A DNA stretch of 64,000 nt, taken from positions 24,746 through 88,745 of the forward strand of contig JAFEBS010000076.1 of NCBI GenBank assembly GCA_018242525.1, written 5' to 3'. Source of the stretch: Planctomycetota bacterium (GTDB lineage Bacteria; Planctomycetota; Planctomycetia; Planctomycetales; Planctomycetaceae). Below are positions 28,201 to 36,828 of this stretch, in pieces. Every line of letters begins with the position of its first letter. Position 1 is the first letter of the stretch. A model generated the notes under the pieces. The model had not been told where the DNA came from and did not search any database. It was given only the letters and a program-made list of their open reading frames with translations. The position numbers were made by a program, and so were the translations under genes.

Positions 28201-28425
28201 ACGATTCTGGAATTGAAGGACGGTCGGGTTGTCACGGGACTGATCGTTTCAGAATCGGCCGGTCTGCTGGAAGTCCTGCAGCCTGATACGAAACGGATTA
28301 CCGTGCGAACGACGGAAATCGAGGATCGTAAGGCGGCAGACGTTTCCGCGATGCCCGCCGGCATCGTGAAGACGCCAGAGGAACTGCGGGATGTGATCGC
28401 CTACCTGTTGAGTAATCCCGAGTAA
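25291..28425 (+). CDS. PVC-type membrane/periplasmic heme-binding dehydrogenase
   Basis: 1044 residues with a short signal peptide and a strong GGAGGA ribosome site. The N-terminal third is a glucose/sorbosone dehydrogenase-like six-bladed propeller (NGHVHQCFHACAWGPDGDLY, GLRNPCGLCFDKNWNLFTND). The middle is helical and HEAT-like, and about 745-880 is a PA14-like beta domain (SEDGVKVWQNGKLVFEND). A single cytochrome c domain near the C terminus has heme site CAKCH (923-927) and a MSAMPAG-like Met region. These large proteins are common in Planctomycetes and Verrucomicrobia and are thought to oxidise sugars in the periplasm. The gene converges on a DUF1501 gene. Confidence 0.9.
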   Translation: MPWFWRVMCGLLIVSDAFAEELDYQVVDPELKVVRLDSSPDASFLSVRADSEGRLFVGGRKTLYAYDLDENGGYKPRHLLFEFPDHSWVNDIEIRGNDLYVVTVSAVYRLPEARVKRDGLTIERLLWGVPNGHVHQCFHACAWGPDGDLYVSMGDPLWYYGDFNRPDHWGHWTMFYRGSPVAERSGDTTIRVGDKEWAAMPYNGVGAVFRIRPDGTNLRSFARGLRNPCGLCFDKNWNLFTNDNDHEGIPALYAPGRLMHVTEGSYWNWPRGWMQSKSPDRADILPMVNEQMGRAVPVLQTYYADGYLPAKYENSLMVARWGRRQVTYFPLESQGSTFSAKEHVLLEGRDQARPVGVCVGRGGRVFVTVCYMAQNEGSPTYRSDLAVITRHDDPDQMPFEGNDVTNISASDLWKEIESPRRTVRNAAHQEILRRGGSVLTQAASRAVELQQKSEFANRPESPHILALESVVLSLPNRPYLPVWRQRDGKPIKAYVDPRNSPKPGWPAWLTEKTWSDLPEVQLNALLVSQRDPKTFPIDWLLPAALRSEDRYVSITAATIVANQPGMELLISLCQSSDHRDRMAGVIAAGYRLTIPRVDAKVPDEAPLSPQQKDEANVILFADEQEPIDLRKYGRVGNYTVAEHWNAAKTHSAEQEKLFALLLKRLDDEDDKVRLQAGHYLSLLNDARSETKVARVTATVQDKRLNLGKLEHLKPVIWTLGPVPDADGFKTVHPVETSPIDLSEKFQIDGKSFEWKQTRTTSPDRPLYDFRQLFGPSPNSSVYSYFRFEVPSAQRMQLLVGSEDGVKVWQNGKLVFENDVVRPLIQLDDVVTLALQPGSNDVLVRVRLRQGLGGEYFHYRHLGDVKLTIPDKPDGLSLADRLKSAGTGTAPVDPKFLDVDWLTAVKTGDVGRGKRLFAAESLGCAKCHAATPSQAGGGGPSLTDAGKRFTVAYMIESVLAPNKVISPIFKSTILELKDGRVVTGLIVSESAGLLEVLQPDTKRITVRTTEIEDRKAADVSAMPAGIVKTPEELRDVIAYLLSNPE

Positions 28426-28447
28426 ACCCTTTTTGGGAGCGTTGCCG

Positions 28448-28553
28448 CTAGCTGCCCGTGGCCAAAGGGGTCTGACCCTTTGGAGGGCAGTCGATTTACC
28501 TTGAAAATCGACTGCCCGGAGAGGGTCTGACCCCTTTGACCACGGGCAGCTAG
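28448..28553. repeat. Long palindromic element, copy 3, between convergent genes
   Basis: Two arms of about 50 bases, 28448-28496 and 28504-28553, are almost perfect reverse complements (core AAAGGGGTCTGACCC in both). The arms start and end with CTAGCTGCCCGTGG and its complement. The right arm includes the stop codon of the minus-strand DUF1501 gene (28550-28552). It could act as a two-way terminator, although no clear T run follows on either side. Confidence 0.85.
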
Positions 28554-29962
28554 AAGATCGCCTGCACAACTTCACCGCGGCTGATCGGTTGGGGGCGGCC
28601 ATCGATATCGTGCATCACGGTCTCGGGATGGTAGCCCAGGCAGTGAAAGAGTGTCGCCATCAGGTCACGTGGTTCAACGCGGCCTTCCACCGGATACGCC
28701 GCGTCTCGATCGGACGATCCATGCACGACACCGCCCTGGACTCCCGCACCCGCCAGGGCGACGGAAAAAACGTGTCCCCAATGATCGCGTCCGCCGTTGG
28801 CGTTGAATTTGGGTGTCCGACCGAACTCGCCCAGCCAGACCACCAGGGTCTGATCCAGCAACCCGCGTTGAGAAAGATCTTCCAGCAGTGCGGAATACGC
28901 CTGATCCATCATCGGCATCAGGAACTCCTTGCACGCCTGGGAATGGCTGGCATGCGTATCCCAGCCACCCTGGTTCGGCTTGTCTTTGATGCGTGTCCAG
29001 TTGATGCGCACGATCGAGGTCCCCGCCTCCACGAGTCGCCGGGCCAACAGGACACTTTGAGCATAGCGTGACCGCCCGTAACGCTCACGGACCGAGTCCG
29101 GTTCTTGCGAGAGATCAAAGGCCTGACGCGCGGCGGAGCCACCCAACAGTCCCAGTGCGTGTTCGCTCTCTTCCACGTAGCGGCGGACGGGTGCCGCCCG
29201 CATCGATTCCTCGACGCGCAGGTTAACTTGTTCAAGCAATCGGCGTCGCTCGACGAACCGGGACGAACTGACATCTTCTGGAAATGCGAGGTCGGGAATC
29301 CTGAAGCGGGCTTCGTTCGGATCGCAGTTGACCAGCCACGGATCGTGCTTTCGACCCAGAAACCCGGCATCCTGACCCGGCCAGGGGAAATTGCCGTCGT
29401 TCCAGATATGCTCCGGCAGGACGATCGACGAGGGAAGCCCGTTTACGGACGGTCGCAACAACCGCACGATGCTGTCGGCACTCGGCCACAGATTGGGTGC
29501 CTTGGCGGTCACACTTTCGGCATTCAACGGCACATGTGACATTCCAGTCAGCATGGCGTAGCCACTGCTGGAATGCGCGTTGTCGCCCGTCCACATAGCC
29601 CTCAAGACGGCGATCTTGTCGGTGAGCAGGGCCGTACGTGGCATCAACTCACACACGTTCAGACCTGGTGATCGGGACGCGATGGGCTGAAACGGACCAC
29701 GAACTTCCAGCGGAGCGTTCGGCTTTGGATCCCACGATTCCTGCTGGGCCGGGCCGCCGGTCAGCCAGAACAGAATGACCGACTTCGCCCGTCCAAATGC
29801 GGCTCCCGCTCCCTGGCCACCCGAAACAGGTTCCGCAGCCAAGCCCGCAGACGAACCGAGGCGAGACCCGAGCGACAGCCCGCCGACACTCAGGCTGCCA
29901 GCCTGAATCCAGTCGCGTCGCGTCAGTCCGGTGCCAGCCACCCCACTTGATTTCCTCACCAT
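28550..29962 (-). CDS. DUF1501 family exported protein (paralog 2)
   Basis: About 470 residues with a Tat-like leader (GLTRRDWIQAGS). Conserved blocks include SVILFWLTGGPAQQESWDPK, GWDTHASHSQACKEF and LGEFGRTPKFNANGGRDHWG. Start ATG at 29962 has GAGGTG ten bases upstream. It is convergent with the heme dehydrogenase gene. Unlike many Planctomycetes loci, no PSCyt1 (DUF1549/DUF1553) gene lies beside it. Confidence 0.9.
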   Translation of the reverse strand: MVRKSSGVAGTGLTRRDWIQAGSLSVGGLSLGSRLGSSAGLAAEPVSGGQGAGAAFGRAKSVILFWLTGGPAQQESWDPKPNAPLEVRGPFQPIASRSPGLNVCELMPRTALLTDKIAVLRAMWTGDNAHSSSGYAMLTGMSHVPLNAESVTAKAPNLWPSADSIVRLLRPSVNGLPSSIVLPEHIWNDGNFPWPGQDAGFLGRKHDPWLVNCDPNEARFRIPDLAFPEDVSSSRFVERRRLLEQVNLRVEESMRAAPVRRYVEESEHALGLLGGSAARQAFDLSQEPDSVRERYGRSRYAQSVLLARRLVEAGTSIVRINWTRIKDKPNQGGWDTHASHSQACKEFLMPMMDQAYSALLEDLSQRGLLDQTLVVWLGEFGRTPKFNANGGRDHWGHVFSVALAGAGVQGGVVHGSSDRDAAYPVEGRVEPRDLMATLFHCLGYHPETVMHDIDGRPQPISRGEVVQAIF

Positions 29963-30091
29963 CTGCACAGCACCTCGTTCCACAACAGGGAACTCTTTCG
30001 AATAAATCTCCTGCGAATACTATCGGAAATCTAGCAGATCCACCTCAAGAATGCATCAGCAAACGTCAATGTCAACAGGGCCTCGCCTTTA

Positions 30092-30138
30092 TCTCGTTCC
30101 CATTTCTCATTTCCAAGCTCCCGCTTGGGAACGATGAG
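30092..30138. repeat. TCGTTCCCA palindrome
   Basis: ATCTCGTTCCCA on the left pairs with TGGGAACGATGAGA on the right, and an inner TTCCAAGC-TCCC-GCTTGGGAA hairpin is nested inside. This resembles widely spread intergenic hairpins in bacteria. It sits in a 280-bp gap between two minus-strand genes, with nothing else seen in that gap. Confidence 0.55.
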
Positions 30139-30242
30139 ACGATAACAATTGAACACGCAGCGACCAATCCCTCACGCGTCGGGCTGGTGTTTTGAAGCTT
30201 CTGCGATTCCGCCGCAACATTCTGCAGCGACCCGACAGAGTG

Positions 30243-32465
30243 TCACAGCTTCGTCCCATTCACCTTCACCCACGGCGTAAATGCTCCCATGGAGTGGTGC
30301 TGAACTTTTCGCTTCCAGATTCTGTGGCCGCAGAATGCGAAGAGCGTGTCTTTGTCTTTCCCGCCGAGACAGACACCGGTCACGCGGCTGCCGTCGGGCA
30401 CCGGGAGAATTACCTGCGTGGGGCCGTCGTCGGCACTGATCTGGACACCGCTGCGAGTGGCAATGAATTGCCGGCCTTCAACGGAGTAGCACACCGACTC
30501 CGCTCCAGCGTCATCGTCCCAGTCGGCGACATGCAGGTGAAAGAATCTCTCCTTGTGGGCAAGTGTACCGTCTTCGTTGATCTGGTAGCTGTAAACCCAT
30601 TTCGAGTGGCCTTCCGCGACGGAAAGCAACCATTGATCGGGTCGGTAAGCCATCCCCGTGGCGAATTTGATCCCCGTGTCAACGAGCGTCTTTTTCCCGT
30701 CCTTGATCAGCCACACGCTGCCCGGCCCGTGTGGCTGGTCGCCATTCGTGGTGACATACAGGCTGCCGTCGGGCCGAGCGAGGATCGAGTGTCCGCGAAT
30801 CTCGTCCATCACGACGCGGCCCACTCCCATAGCGTCGTAACGCATCAACTGGCCCGACTTTTCCGAGATGGTAAACACCGCGCCGTCCGGGCCGACTGTG
30901 ACACAGTGTGCCTGACCGGCGTCCGCAACGAACTCGGCCACGTTTCCGTCCAGGCCAATGCGGTGGATGCGGTTGCTCGACGTGTCGGCGAAGAACAATT
31001 CGCCGCTGGCATTGCACGCCGGGCCGCGCGTGCTTTTGAAGCCCTCGGCGACCAGTTGCCAATCTTCGCCGGGGATTAGAATCTCCTGGGCACGCGGGGC
31101 ACTTGAACCCGCTTTGATTCGTTCGGGCCAGTCTCGCCACAGATAGGCCATCGCCTCCTGCCAGTTCTCCATGTAACCGGCAACGTGCGGGCCATCGATG
31201 ACGCGATAACGATAGTCATATCCCGAAAACTTGAGTGCCTTGTCCATCTCCTGATCGAGCAGGAACCAGTCCCCGGCGACGTTTTCCATGTCTCGCGTCG
31301 CTGTCGTCAGGAAGGCGCGAATCGGCTTTGCTTCGAACTTGCGCACCATGGTTGGAAACTCGTGTCCCCCGCGAAATGCCACCCAACTGCCGCTGGCCGC
31401 ATACACGCGGCTGAACGCATCGGGGCGATTCCAGGCCGCTGTGAACGCGGCGATGCCGCCACTGCTGCCGCCCGCGATGCATCGGTCATTGCCGTCGGTT
31501 GAAAGATTGAGCTGGTATTCCTTCGCGATCACCGGGAGAAGTTCGTCAAGGAAAAAGCGGACGTTGTTGTCGTTCACTCCGTCGTATTCAAAGTCGCGAT
31601 TGCGCCGCCCCAATGTCCCCGGCATCGGTGCGGGCAGATCTCCGGGGCGGACGAAGACACCGACCGTCACCGGAATTTCCTTCGTCGCGATCATCGTTTC
31701 CAACAGCGTCTTTTCACGCGGATTGAAACCGTCCGTTTTGACATACACGCACGCGGGCTTTGTGGCGTCATACTGAGCGGGAATGAAGACCGTCACATCG
31801 CGTACGGTGCCGGGGAAAACCTTGCTCTGCGTGAAGGTGAACTGTTTCGTTGTACCAGGCAGAATATCCTCGGATTTGATCTCTGGCGGTTCGTATTTCG
31901 AACCCGCGGCTGCTGCGTTGGGCTGAACGACACCGGTGCCGGCCAGCGGCCGGATCAACCATTGCAGATGCGGGTCTCCGGCCTTGTTTTCCCAAAGGTC
32001 GATTTTCGCGCCCGGAGTTTTGTTGCCGCCAAAATCATCCATCCCTTTTTCGGGGGCATGCGTCGGGACAATTGTATAGCTGCCGTTGGCCTGCCTGGCC
32101 AGTTTCCAGAGCTGCCAGGGTTGGCCGTTTTCGGATTCCAGGACGATGGCCGCGCCGTTCTTGTCTCCCCCCTTGGCCACCGCCAGCACCAACTTGGAAC
32201 TGTAAGACGGACGGATCGCATAATGGTCATCGCCTTTGGGCAGGATCACCCATTTCTGATTCGCCGCATTCGAAGGCTTGCCGATCGAAACGATCGTTCC
32301 GTCGGTTGTTCCCGAATCGACGGCTTCCAGCACCAGTGACGGCGCGCTGACAGGAATGACGGAGTAATAACCCCAGTCCTCAGCAAACGAACGATTGGTG
32401 ACCAGGCTGAAGCTGACGCCAACGACAAGGACGATGATTCGATTGAGCTTGCGTGAGTTTCGCAT
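30243..32465 (-). CDS. Secreted lectin - esterase - beta-propeller fusion
   Basis: 740 residues with a signal peptide and three modules. Residues about 30-175 are a ricin-type beta-trefoil (QxW motifs at 70-72, 118-120 and 168-170). Residues about 205-445 are an alpha/beta-hydrolase of the esterase D/ferric enterobactin esterase type with nucleophile Ser334 in GGSSGG, and His427 in GPHVAG. Residues about 460-740 are an SMP-30/gluconolactonase-like propeller (WQLVAEGFKSTRGPACNASG, LFFADTSSNRIHRIGLDG). AGGGA lies five bases before the ATG. The lectin module suggests that it acts on polysaccharide esters such as acetylated or feruloylated glycans. Confidence 0.85.
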   Translation of the reverse strand: MRNSRKLNRIIVLVVGVSFSLVTNRSFAEDWGYYSVIPVSAPSLVLEAVDSGTTDGTIVSIGKPSNAANQKWVILPKGDDHYAIRPSYSSKLVLAVAKGGDKNGAAIVLESENGQPWQLWKLARQANGSYTIVPTHAPEKGMDDFGGNKTPGAKIDLWENKAGDPHLQWLIRPLAGTGVVQPNAAAAGSKYEPPEIKSEDILPGTTKQFTFTQSKVFPGTVRDVTVFIPAQYDATKPACVYVKTDGFNPREKTLLETMIATKEIPVTVGVFVRPGDLPAPMPGTLGRRNRDFEYDGVNDNNVRFFLDELLPVIAKEYQLNLSTDGNDRCIAGGSSGGIAAFTAAWNRPDAFSRVYAASGSWVAFRGGHEFPTMVRKFEAKPIRAFLTTATRDMENVAGDWFLLDQEMDKALKFSGYDYRYRVIDGPHVAGYMENWQEAMAYLWRDWPERIKAGSSAPRAQEILIPGEDWQLVAEGFKSTRGPACNASGELFFADTSSNRIHRIGLDGNVAEFVADAGQAHCVTVGPDGAVFTISEKSGQLMRYDAMGVGRVVMDEIRGHSILARPDGSLYVTTNGDQPHGPGSVWLIKDGKKTLVDTGIKFATGMAYRPDQWLLSVAEGHSKWVYSYQINEDGTLAHKERFFHLHVADWDDDAGAESVCYSVEGRQFIATRSGVQISADDGPTQVILPVPDGSRVTGVCLGGKDKDTLFAFCGHRIWKRKVQHHSMGAFTPWVKVNGTKL

Positions 32466-32583
32466 GTTTCCCTTTCAAAGGGCGCGGCAGTTGCAGTTTT
32501 CGCGCGGGATACCCAGAGATGTATCCCCTTCGGGAAAAAGAAAGAATGCACGTAAGTCCAGACCGCCAGAGACCGCCTGGGTA

Positions 32584-33495
32584 TTATGGTTTCAAACCAC
32601 TGAGTGGATGCTGAACCACTGCGTCCCACGCCAGTTCTTGCAGCAGGCGGTTGAGGCGCTCTTCGTGTTCTCCCAGTTTGGCCCGCTTCAGAATCGCTGG
32701 CACGGGAAGACCGATCGGACTGCGGCGGTAAATTACGGCGTAATTGCAGTAACCGACCAGCGCCATCAAGGGTGGCTTGCCGTGGCCGAGTTCATCCGTG
32801 AACAGGTCTTCTTGAACCATCAGGCCGGGTGCTTCGCCAGCAATGATTTTCTCGCGCAGGGCGATGACCGCTTGTGGTGCCGGGGCCAAATACAGCACGG
32901 TCTTGCCGTACTTCTTGTTCAGTTCGCGAATATGTTCGTCCATTTTCGCGAAGTGCTCGGCGTGTCGCTTGCGAAGCTCTTCTCCTGTGATGGCGTTGTG
33001 ATCCACTTTCGCCGGCCGTTTCGTGGTCGGCTCATAAATGTCCCAGCGCAACCAGATCGGCTGGACGATGACGCGGATGTTCTTGTTGTGCTCCAGGGCC
33101 AGCGTCGTGAAGTTCTCGATGCCCGGATCGGGCAGGAAGATCGGCGACAGCGTCAGCACATCGACGTTGCCGGTTTTCAAGGCGGCTTTCGCGGTGTTCT
33201 TTTCATCCGGAATGTCCCAATGCTGAATTGTGCGGGAACCGCCAATCGATGAGAGGCCGACTTGGAGATGATCGGGAATCTCTGACAACTTCGCCAGGTC
33301 GGCAACGATTCCCGGAACCCAGACATGAAAGCTGTGCCCGCAGGTGAAGACCCGTTGTCCCTGGGTAATCGGTTCCACCAGCGTCGAGGGACTGGCGTTA
33401 TCCTGAGCGTCCAATGCGAGAGGAAAGTATGCAACGCTCAACAAGGCGATCCCGGTGATCAACGGCCGGGACAATGAGCGAAGTCGTGCAAACAT
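32584..33495 (-). CDS. Exported SGNH-like protein of unknown substrate
   Basis: About 303 residues with a signal peptide (ATG at 33495, GGAG upstream). The block VFTCGHSFHVWVP (around Ser55) looks like a GxSxH variant of SGNH block I, and a later conserved LYLAPAPQAV stretch fits a hydrolase fold. No clear DxxH block V was found, so activity is uncertain. It lies 118 bp downstream of the lectin-esterase gene's ribosome site side, on the same strand, and upstream of that gene in transcription order, so both may share a transcript. Confidence 0.6.
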   Translation of the reverse strand: MFARLRSLSRPLITGIALLSVAYFPLALDAQDNASPSTLVEPITQGQRVFTCGHSFHVWVPGIVADLAKLSEIPDHLQVGLSSIGGSRTIQHWDIPDEKNTAKAALKTGNVDVLTLSPIFLPDPGIENFTTLALEHNKNIRVIVQPIWLRWDIYEPTTKRPAKVDHNAITGEELRKRHAEHFAKMDEHIRELNKKYGKTVLYLAPAPQAVIALREKIIAGEAPGLMVQEDLFTDELGHGKPPLMALVGYCNYAVIYRRSPIGLPVPAILKRAKLGEHEERLNRLLQELAWDAVVQHPLSGLKP

Positions 33496-33615
33496 AGAAA
33501 AGTCTCCTGGGTGAGTGGCATTGAGATTTCGATTGGCGACAGCACTCTGATGCCGACCAGACTTGAGCACGCAAGTCAAAGCATTCGCTCACGCGTCATC
33601 CGTCATTTCCCTGTA

Positions 33616-35247
33616 TCAGAGCGACGATTCAGTCGGATGGACCATTCGTCCCAGGAACAGGATAGTGCCTGTCTTGAGATCGCGGATTAGAAACAGAAAT
33701 GGCTGATCGGCGCGGAAGGTCGGTGTGAATGGAACGGTTGGTTCGCCAAACGAGCCATCCGAAACTCCTGCGGGCAGCGCCGTTGCGGCGGCCGCTTCGG
33801 TCCCCGTTTCATTCACTTCGATGAAGGCCTTGTGCAGCACATCTGTGATGAACAAGGACTTGTCAGGATCCGCACTTTCAGACATTCCTTCGAACTGAGC
33901 TCCCTCGGCAGAACGCGGGTCTGCGAACGCGCGCGGCATCCCCATCGCAATCAGCGTGTCCTTCATGGAGTAATCCGTCTGCAGCGTAAACTTGGGCACG
34001 TAAACATGGACCGCGCGAGAATCCAGCGTTTTCATCCAGCTCTCCAGCATGTCGCCAGTGAGTTGTTTCTCCAGTACCGCCAGTCCATCGAGCTGTTGAG
34101 GCAGGACTGCCACCATCGACAGATCGCCCCCCTTGTAGGGAATCTCCAGCATGAGGTAGCCGTTCTTCCCCGGATACACCGTCGTCGGATCCGGATCGCG
34201 CCCGGCCGGAACTTCGGTGGGGGTCGAGAAGAAGGAAAGATCAGAGGTAAACGCGGCATAGCGAACATCCCACTTGTACTGTTGATGCATGAGCGGTACC
34301 TGGACCGTTGTTCCATCCGGAATCTTGAACGCGTCCAATTGAGTCTTTTGTTCCAGAAACGGCTGCTGCCATTCGCCCTTGAAATAGATCGCATTGGTCA
34401 GTACCAACTGCGCATTGTCCACTCCCCCTGATGGAATCAGGTCCCGAATGCGTTTGTTGGTTTGCTCTTCCACCCAGGCATTGATCTGCTGCCGAGTGGA
34501 CTCGGCGTTGCTCACAAAGTCCACGGAAACAACCGCAGACTCCCCATAGTACTTGCGCATCGTCGCCAGGTACGATTTGTCAAACGGATATGTCTGTTCA
34601 CCCCACATGGCATTCGCGACGCGGACTTCATATTGGTCCACCTGGGCGAGCAGGGCGTTCAACTCGTTGGCGGCTTTTACGGCTTTAGGATAAGCGTCTC
34701 GAAGTCCGGGTTTCCTCGACTCTACAAGTTCGGTCACCTGCTGGTTCGCTTCCTCGAGATCCTTGCGAAGTGTCACGATCCGATTTCGCAGTTCTTGCGG
34801 AATCGGCTTCGAACGGAACCGTTGGTTCAGCACGGACATTCCCGCATGAATCACATCCATTTTCCAGGGATTCAATTCGGCATCGGCTTCGATCTGTCGC
34901 ACGGAATCCGAGTAGTGCAGTACCGTTCCCATTTGAACAGCGGTTTCACGCCGAGCCCCCTCAACGGCCAGAGCCAGAGCACTCGACACAGAATAGGGTG
35001 ACACGAAGACATTCCGACCCGGGTTCTCGCGTGCCAGTTCTCGATAGAGATCCATCGCGAAGCCACGGTTGGAAGAAATTACCTCGTTCGCAGTGAGCAG
35101 TTCCTGCGCCGTCAGTTCGTTGTCCACAATCAGTTCGTTGGCTGTGGCCTCGACTTCGAGCTTGTCAGCCTTGTTGCAGCCAGGTCCCTGCAGACAGACG
35201 AGAATCGCCAATCCGGCCAACACACGCATGCGAGCGAATTCGATCAT
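33616..35247 (-). CDS. Serpin-family protease inhibitor, probable lipoprotein
   Basis: About 543 residues from the ATG at 35247. An N-terminal hydrophobic stretch ends in GPGC (Cys24), a weak lipobox. The serpin core is clear: NVFVSPYSVSSALALAVEGA, LVLTNAIYFKGEW and the C-terminal FIEVNETGTEAAAATA hinge (about 476-490) followed by FLFLIRD and ILFLGRMVHP. The hinge has Gly, Thr and small Ala residues as in inhibitory serpins that trap serine proteases. P1 is uncertain because the reactive loop is about nine residues longer than usual. Residues about 140-207 form an extra charged helical stretch, probably coiled coil, inserted before the VRVANAMW strand, absent from typical serpins (about 375 residues). 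Confidence 0.9.
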   Translation of the reverse strand: MIEFARMRVLAGLAILVCLQGPGCNKADKLEVEATANELIVDNELTAQELLTANEVISSNRGFAMDLYRELARENPGRNVFVSPYSVSSALALAVEGARRETAVQMGTVLHYSDSVRQIEADAELNPWKMDVIHAGMSVLNQRFRSKPIPQELRNRIVTLRKDLEEANQQVTELVESRKPGLRDAYPKAVKAANELNALLAQVDQYEVRVANAMWGEQTYPFDKSYLATMRKYYGESAVVSVDFVSNAESTRQQINAWVEEQTNKRIRDLIPSGGVDNAQLVLTNAIYFKGEWQQPFLEQKTQLDAFKIPDGTTVQVPLMHQQYKWDVRYAAFTSDLSFFSTPTEVPAGRDPDPTTVYPGKNGYLMLEIPYKGGDLSMVAVLPQQLDGLAVLEKQLTGDMLESWMKTLDSRAVHVYVPKFTLQTDYSMKDTLIAMGMPRAFADPRSAEGAQFEGMSESADPDKSLFITDVLHKAFIEVNETGTEAAAATALPAGVSDGSFGEPTVPFTPTFRADQPFLFLIRDLKTGTILFLGRMVHPTESSL

Positions 35248-35309
35248 GGGATTCCCGATTTGACATGGCAATCGATGGGTCGCCCCATCGTCGGGCCAGG
35301 GGCAAAGCT

Positions 35310-36722
35310 TCAGAACAAATTCAACAGCGGTCGTCCGGCGACGATCTGATGCGGTTGGCCGACAGCGTCAATGACTTGCGTGTCGGCGTCGTAGCCCAGG
35401 GCGTGGTAAATCGTCGCGACAAAATCCGAGACGTGAACGGGATTATCCTTGGGATCACCGGCCAGATTATCGCTTTTGCCGTACACCTGGCCCCCCTTGA
35501 TGCCGCCCCCCGCCAGCACAGTACTGTAGACGCGTCCCCAATGGTCCCGGCCGGGGGAAGCGTTGCCGTTGATGATCGGCGTGCGGCCGAACTCGCCCGT
35601 CCAGGCGATCATTGTCGTATCCAGCATCCCGCGATCCGCCAGATCCTGCAGCAGCGCCGCGAATGCACGATTGAGCGGCGGCAGCAGACGGTCACGCGTG
35701 TGCTCCAGGTGGTGCGAGTGCGTATCCCAGCCGCCGAAGATCACCGTCACCAATGACACTCCGGCCTCGACCAGCCGCCGGGCGACCAGGCAACTTCGTC
35801 CCAGACGATCGTCACCATACCGAGCTCGCAGCGGGGCAGGTTCATTGTCGATCGAGAACGCTTTCCAGGTGGATTGAGTCCCCAGCACATCGAGCGCCTG
35901 GGATTGATGCGTGTTCCAATCTCGAAGCAGCGCCGTCCCATCGCCGATCTGCGGCCGTCCGAGCGACTTCTGCAAATCCAACCGCTGCCCGAGTCGTTGC
36001 CGGCCGATGTCGTCGCGCAGCACAAACCCCGGAGGCAACGTTCCCGGCAGACTGGCTTCACCCTGCGGTGCCGCCGTGTTGATATCCAGGTCCAGCCGCA
36101 AATACCCGTAGTCCATGACATGCGGGTCGTACTTTCGACCCAGAAATCCGGCATGCTGACCTGCCCATTCCCGCCCCGGACCGTCCTGGGTAATCCACAT
36201 CGGCAGTTGCATCGATGGCGGAAGACCGTGACGGGGTGATTGCAATTGATTGAGTACGGCGCCGATCGATGGATGGTCTCGCCGGTCCAGGAACGGTTCT
36301 CCTTCCCGAGGGAAGTTTGCCCAACCCGTCAGGTTGTAGTGAACTCCAGCCCCGTGAAACAATGCGTTCCCCCCGTGAAAGACGGATCGCACAATGGCAA
36401 ACCGATCCGCCTGCAGCGCCAGATCCGGTAGCAGCTCACAGATCTCAATCCCCGGCACGTTGGTGGCAATCGGCTTAAAGAGACTTCTGGCGCTCCCGGG
36501 TGCCTCGGGCTTCAAGTCAAATGTTTCCTGCTGCGGCGGCCCACCCAACATATAGAGCAGGATGCAGGCCTTCGCCGAAGCCGTCCGAGATGATTCACCG
36601 AACGCCGGTGCCGCTGATGCGCGCGGCTGTGGCAACGTCAACCCGATCGTGGACAAACTGCCAGCGTGCAGGAATGTCCTGCGGTCGACCGACGTTGCAG
36701 CGTTCCACACGGACCGAATCAT
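35310..36722 (-). CDS. DUF1501 family exported protein (paralog 3)
   Basis: 470 residues with a Tat-like leader (VDRRTFLHAGSLS). Family blocks are ACILLYMLGGPPQQETFDLK, GWDTHSHHLEHTRD and GEFGRTPIINGNASPGRDHWG. The ATG has GGGAG six bases upstream. It lies 62 bp upstream of the serpin gene on the same strand, so both could be on one transcript. No PSCyt1 partner is present. Confidence 0.92.
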   Translation of the reverse strand: MIRSVWNAATSVDRRTFLHAGSLSTIGLTLPQPRASAAPAFGESSRTASAKACILLYMLGGPPQQETFDLKPEAPGSARSLFKPIATNVPGIEICELLPDLALQADRFAIVRSVFHGGNALFHGAGVHYNLTGWANFPREGEPFLDRRDHPSIGAVLNQLQSPRHGLPPSMQLPMWITQDGPGREWAGQHAGFLGRKYDPHVMDYGYLRLDLDINTAAPQGEASLPGTLPPGFVLRDDIGRQRLGQRLDLQKSLGRPQIGDGTALLRDWNTHQSQALDVLGTQSTWKAFSIDNEPAPLRARYGDDRLGRSCLVARRLVEAGVSLVTVIFGGWDTHSHHLEHTRDRLLPPLNRAFAALLQDLADRGMLDTTMIAWTGEFGRTPIINGNASPGRDHWGRVYSTVLAGGGIKGGQVYGKSDNLAGDPKDNPVHVSDFVATIYHALGYDADTQVIDAVGQPHQIVAGRPLLNLF

Positions 36723-36828
36723 CTGCCACTCCCGTTAGATCATTGGAACGGCCTCAACGAACAGGGTTAGATCCGCCTGCGACTATCAGGAGTTATACCA
36801 AACCGCTCGGTCGAAAACGGCACCAATC

